DNA of 10,305 nt from Asterionellopsis glacialis (taxonomy: Eukaryota > Bacillariophyta > Plagiogrammaphyceae > Rhaphoneidales > Asterionellopsidaceae). Positions 8,389 to 10,305 of this stretch are shown here, in pieces; position 1 is the first letter of the stretch; each line of letters begins with the position of its first letter. The notes under the pieces are model-generated. The model saw only the letters and a program-made list of their open reading frames with translations. It was not told the DNA's origin and did no database searches. Location of the stretch: positions 11,372 through 21,676 of the forward strand of contig WKLE02001260.1 of NCBI GenBank assembly GCA_014885115.2. The letters run 5' to 3'. Both the position numbers and the translations under genes were made by a program.

Positions 8389-9373
8389 GGTGAGATAATA
8401 TTGATGCGTTCTTCACTAACGAGATTTGATTTCGCAATAGCAATGGCGCAATAGCAATTGCGAATGAAATTTGTGCTTGTATCGGCTGCAGCAAGCTTTT
8501 AAAATGTGTCAAGAGTCTAGAGCGAGTCGATACCAAGCAGAGCTGGCAGCAAATCGAAAGAAGAGTCACGTGGATTTTCATTACGAAAGATACTTGTTAC
8601 GTCCGGTGCCGAAGGAAAAAATCATTTTAGATAATAATATGTTGTCTTCGTGTTGTTCATATCCTTGGACCTTTCTACTGTGGCCTGGTACAGTAAATAG
8701 GTGGATGAGACAGAAATAATTTTTTTGTCCCGGCCAACTCCATTCGAAACGCGAAATCTTTCTTTTTTTCACCACGGTAAAATGCACGTAATCCGACAAT
8801 CCACCATAACGAAAAAAAGGTGCCTTTTATCCGTTACAACGATTATCTGCGAACAGTCTACTGAAGCCTTCTCGTCCTAAACGATGTATTGTAAACCATG
8901 CATCAGCAAGGAGTTCATTGTTGTTAATTGTTAGGTCAAACGGTGCCACGCAGTTCTTCATCATTGTCGCTCGTGTTGTTCCGTGTTGTTTCTTGGGCTG
9001 AACTATTTTTACGGTGATGTAGTAGTATTAATAAATTTACATAGAATAGTTCCAACATTAGGTCGTATGCGACGCAGATTAGCGCACCCCCTACCCCCCC
9101 GTCTGAAATCCGATTAAAATTGATGTTATTTGTCGAACTGAATATGCCTATTGGTCGGAGGGATATCGAAAAAGTAATGGTGATGTAATTTTTCCACCAT
9201 TTGCAACTTTATGCTTTGAAGTGACATTGCTATACCTTTTCTTAACGGGTGCGCACTCGAATCAATTGCTTCGTAATTTTTTTTTTTGATGACGGAAGCT
9301 TAGAACGACGGAAAAGTGTTCGAGTTTTTTTTTAAAAAATGCTTAGCTAGAAGAGGGACAACATTATTAGCTA
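8389..9373. other. Intergenic region between the GGT and phosducin-like genes
   Basis: About 1 kb holding the GGT promoter side and the 3' flank of the phosducin-like gene, both read leftward. No gene is supported. The longest candidate is an ATG frame at 8504-8719 (+), 71 aa, containing KSHVDFHYERYLLRPVPKEK; I do not recognise it and see no partner exon. Other contents are the repeat block at 8431-8464, a C-run around 9087-9100, and T-runs near 9280 and 9326. I found no tRNA arm pattern. Confidence 0.5.
8431..8464. repeat. Direct plus inverted repeat block upstream of GGT
   Basis: CGCAATAGCAAT occurs twice with a 14-bp period (8433-8444 and 8447-8458). TTCGCAAT (8431-8438) is also the exact reverse complement of ATTGCGAA (8457-8464), so the block combines direct and inverted symmetry. 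It lies 43-76 bp upstream of the GGT start codon, where a promoter element or 5'-leader structure would sit. The repeats are read directly; a regulatory role is inferred from position. Confidence 0.5.
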
Positions 9374-10213
9374 CTAATCTACATCCTCATAGTCTTCTTC
9401 GTCATCGGTATTGTCACCTCCTCGTGTCTGTAACTGTGACATTTGTCCACCAAAGTCAGATGTACCTTTATAACCTGTGCTGATATTGGATGACGAGGGT
9501 GGCTGTAACGATTCAGGTTCTTCTTCTAAATCTGTATCGAGATCATCAATAATTTGTGACAGTTTCCATTCTACTTGATCAACTGATAAATGAGTTCCCA
9601 TTTGAATCAATTGGTGTTGACACGTTCCCCTATGATAAATAAAGATACTTGGTAAATTAACATCCGGCCAATTTTCTATAGCTTGTTGGGATGGTATAGA
9701 TACAAATTTGACTAAAGGGAATTTACTAGATAATAATTGGGTAGCATGTTCAATAGCACCTGTCCGTCTTGTATCGGAGGATGTTAATACCACAACTACC
9801 CAACTACGTTGACTATCACCATTCACTTCCCTACCCCAATCTGGGCGTGATATGGGTATAACTTGTCCGTAGGTAGGCTTTGATCTATTCTTTCTTAATT
9901 CTTTGATTCTCATGGAACGATATTTTTCTAAAAAGTCGTCCTCATCGTTTTCATCATCGTTGTCGAACTTTTTTCTGGATGACTTGTTGTTTTTGTTGTT
10001 TTCGTCTTGTGACTGCTTATAATCATTGTCAATTTGAGAACGAAGTTGTGCTAATCGTTGTGCTTCTGCCAAAGATGCACCTTTGGCCATCATGGCTTGT
10101 TCAAATTCAATAATATTACGTTTCATAAGTTCTTCATCAAATTCATTAGTAGATGTACTGTAGGAATACGACGGTTTATCCACATTGTAATTGGTAATCC
10201 CTCTTCCTTCCAT
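9374..10213 (-). CDS. Phosducin-like protein (PDCL2/PDCL3 group)
   Basis: A single open frame of 279 aa, with no intron needed. The group has a thioredoxin-like domain without redox cysteines and assists the CCT chaperonin in folding proteins such as actin and tubulin in the cytosol; some members are described as viral IAP-associated factors. Residues 23-60 form a charged helical N-terminus (NEFDEELMKR..). Residues 66-92 are a low-complexity Asn/Lys/Asp stretch. DDFLEKYRSMRIKEL (92-106) and YGQVIPIS (115-122) are the typical entry to the domain. The core follows: WVVVVLTSS (138-146), KFPLVKFVSIPS (164-175), LPSIFIYHRG (187-196) and VEWKLSQII (214-222). The tail is long and ends in an acidic run (DDEEDYEDVD), making the protein somewhat longer than animal PDCL3. 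ATG 10213 is the first Met after an in-frame TAA in the leader. Confidence 0.92.
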   Translation of the reverse strand: MEGRGITNYNVDKPSYSYSTSTNEFDEELMKRNIIEFEQAMMAKGASLAEAQRLAQLRSQIDNDYKQSQDENNKNNKSSRKKFDNDDENDEDDFLEKYRSMRIKELRKNRSKPTYGQVIPISRPDWGREVNGDSQRSWVVVVLTSSDTRRTGAIEHATQLLSSKFPLVKFVSIPSQQAIENWPDVNLPSIFIYHRGTCQHQLIQMGTHLSVDQVEWKLSQIIDDLDTDLEEEPESLQPPSSSNISTGYKGTSDFGGQMSQLQTRGGDNTDDEEDYEDVD

Positions 10214-10305
10214 GATTTGTTGAATCTTGATAGTCTTTAAAGTACTTTAAGTGCTCGTGAGTTGTGCCCCCAATAACCATACAATGATGTTGTCCTTCAC
10301 GATGT
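10214..10305 (-). promoter_or_regulatory. 5' leader/promoter side of the phosducin-like gene with 14-bp palindrome
   Basis: This is the sequence upstream of the minus-strand phosducin-like gene, cut by the window edge. A perfect 14-bp palindrome, TTAAAGTACTTTAA, lies at 10237-10250, about 24-37 bp before the start codon. No other gene is visible. Confidence 0.4.

Noticed and set aside
9240..9345. tRNA-like TTCGA followed by a T-run
   Set aside because: The T-arm consensus GGTTCGA is not met, and no acceptor stem or anticodon arm could be found upstream.

Overview
The window looks like nuclear DNA of a unicellular eukaryotic alga, most likely a diatom or other stramenopile. The protein genes carry short spliceosomal introns (103-164 bp, GT..AG), lie close together on both strands, and have Kozak-like starts (ccaccATG, ctcaccATGGGC). 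The ammonium transporter has the AMT1 form typical of plants and algae. The diatom assignment is inferred from gene style and protein resemblance; no organism-specific marker is present.

Layout, left to right: (1) 1-452, non-coding, with a strong 13-bp-stem inverted repeat at 218-248. (2) 453-2555 (+), a YtcJ/amidohydrolase-3 family metallohydrolase in two exons, 664 aa, with an N-terminal signal peptide and a hydrophobic C-terminal tail. (3) 2556-3887, a 1.3 kb gap holding what looks like the broken remains (about 2906-3239) of an FtsJ-fold mRNA cap 2'-O-methyltransferase gene, then the AMT upstream region with a perfect TTGACGTCAA palindrome. (4) 3888-5902 (+), an AMT1-type ammonium transporter in five exons, 525 aa. 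(5) 5903-6377, the 3' flanks of two convergent genes. (6) 6378-8388 (-), a gamma-glutamyltransferase/YwrD-like N-terminal-nucleophile hydrolase in three exons, 577 aa. (7) 8389-9373, about 1 kb with no gene I can support. (8) 9374-10213 (-), a single-exon phosducin-like protein (PDCL2/PDCL3 group), 279 aa.

For all three spliced genes the exon joins were worked out by hand. They use consensus-like GT..AG sites and restore continuous family motifs across every junction.

Three of the four genes can be placed in nitrogen handling: a probably cell-surface amide/formamide-type hydrolase, an ammonium transporter, and an enzyme that hydrolyses gamma-glutamyl bonds. This may be a loose organic-nitrogen scavenging neighbourhood or chance, since gene order in such genomes is often random. 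The phosducin-like gene (protein folding, CCT chaperonin) does not fit the theme. I saw no mobile element, CRISPR array, tRNA or rRNA.
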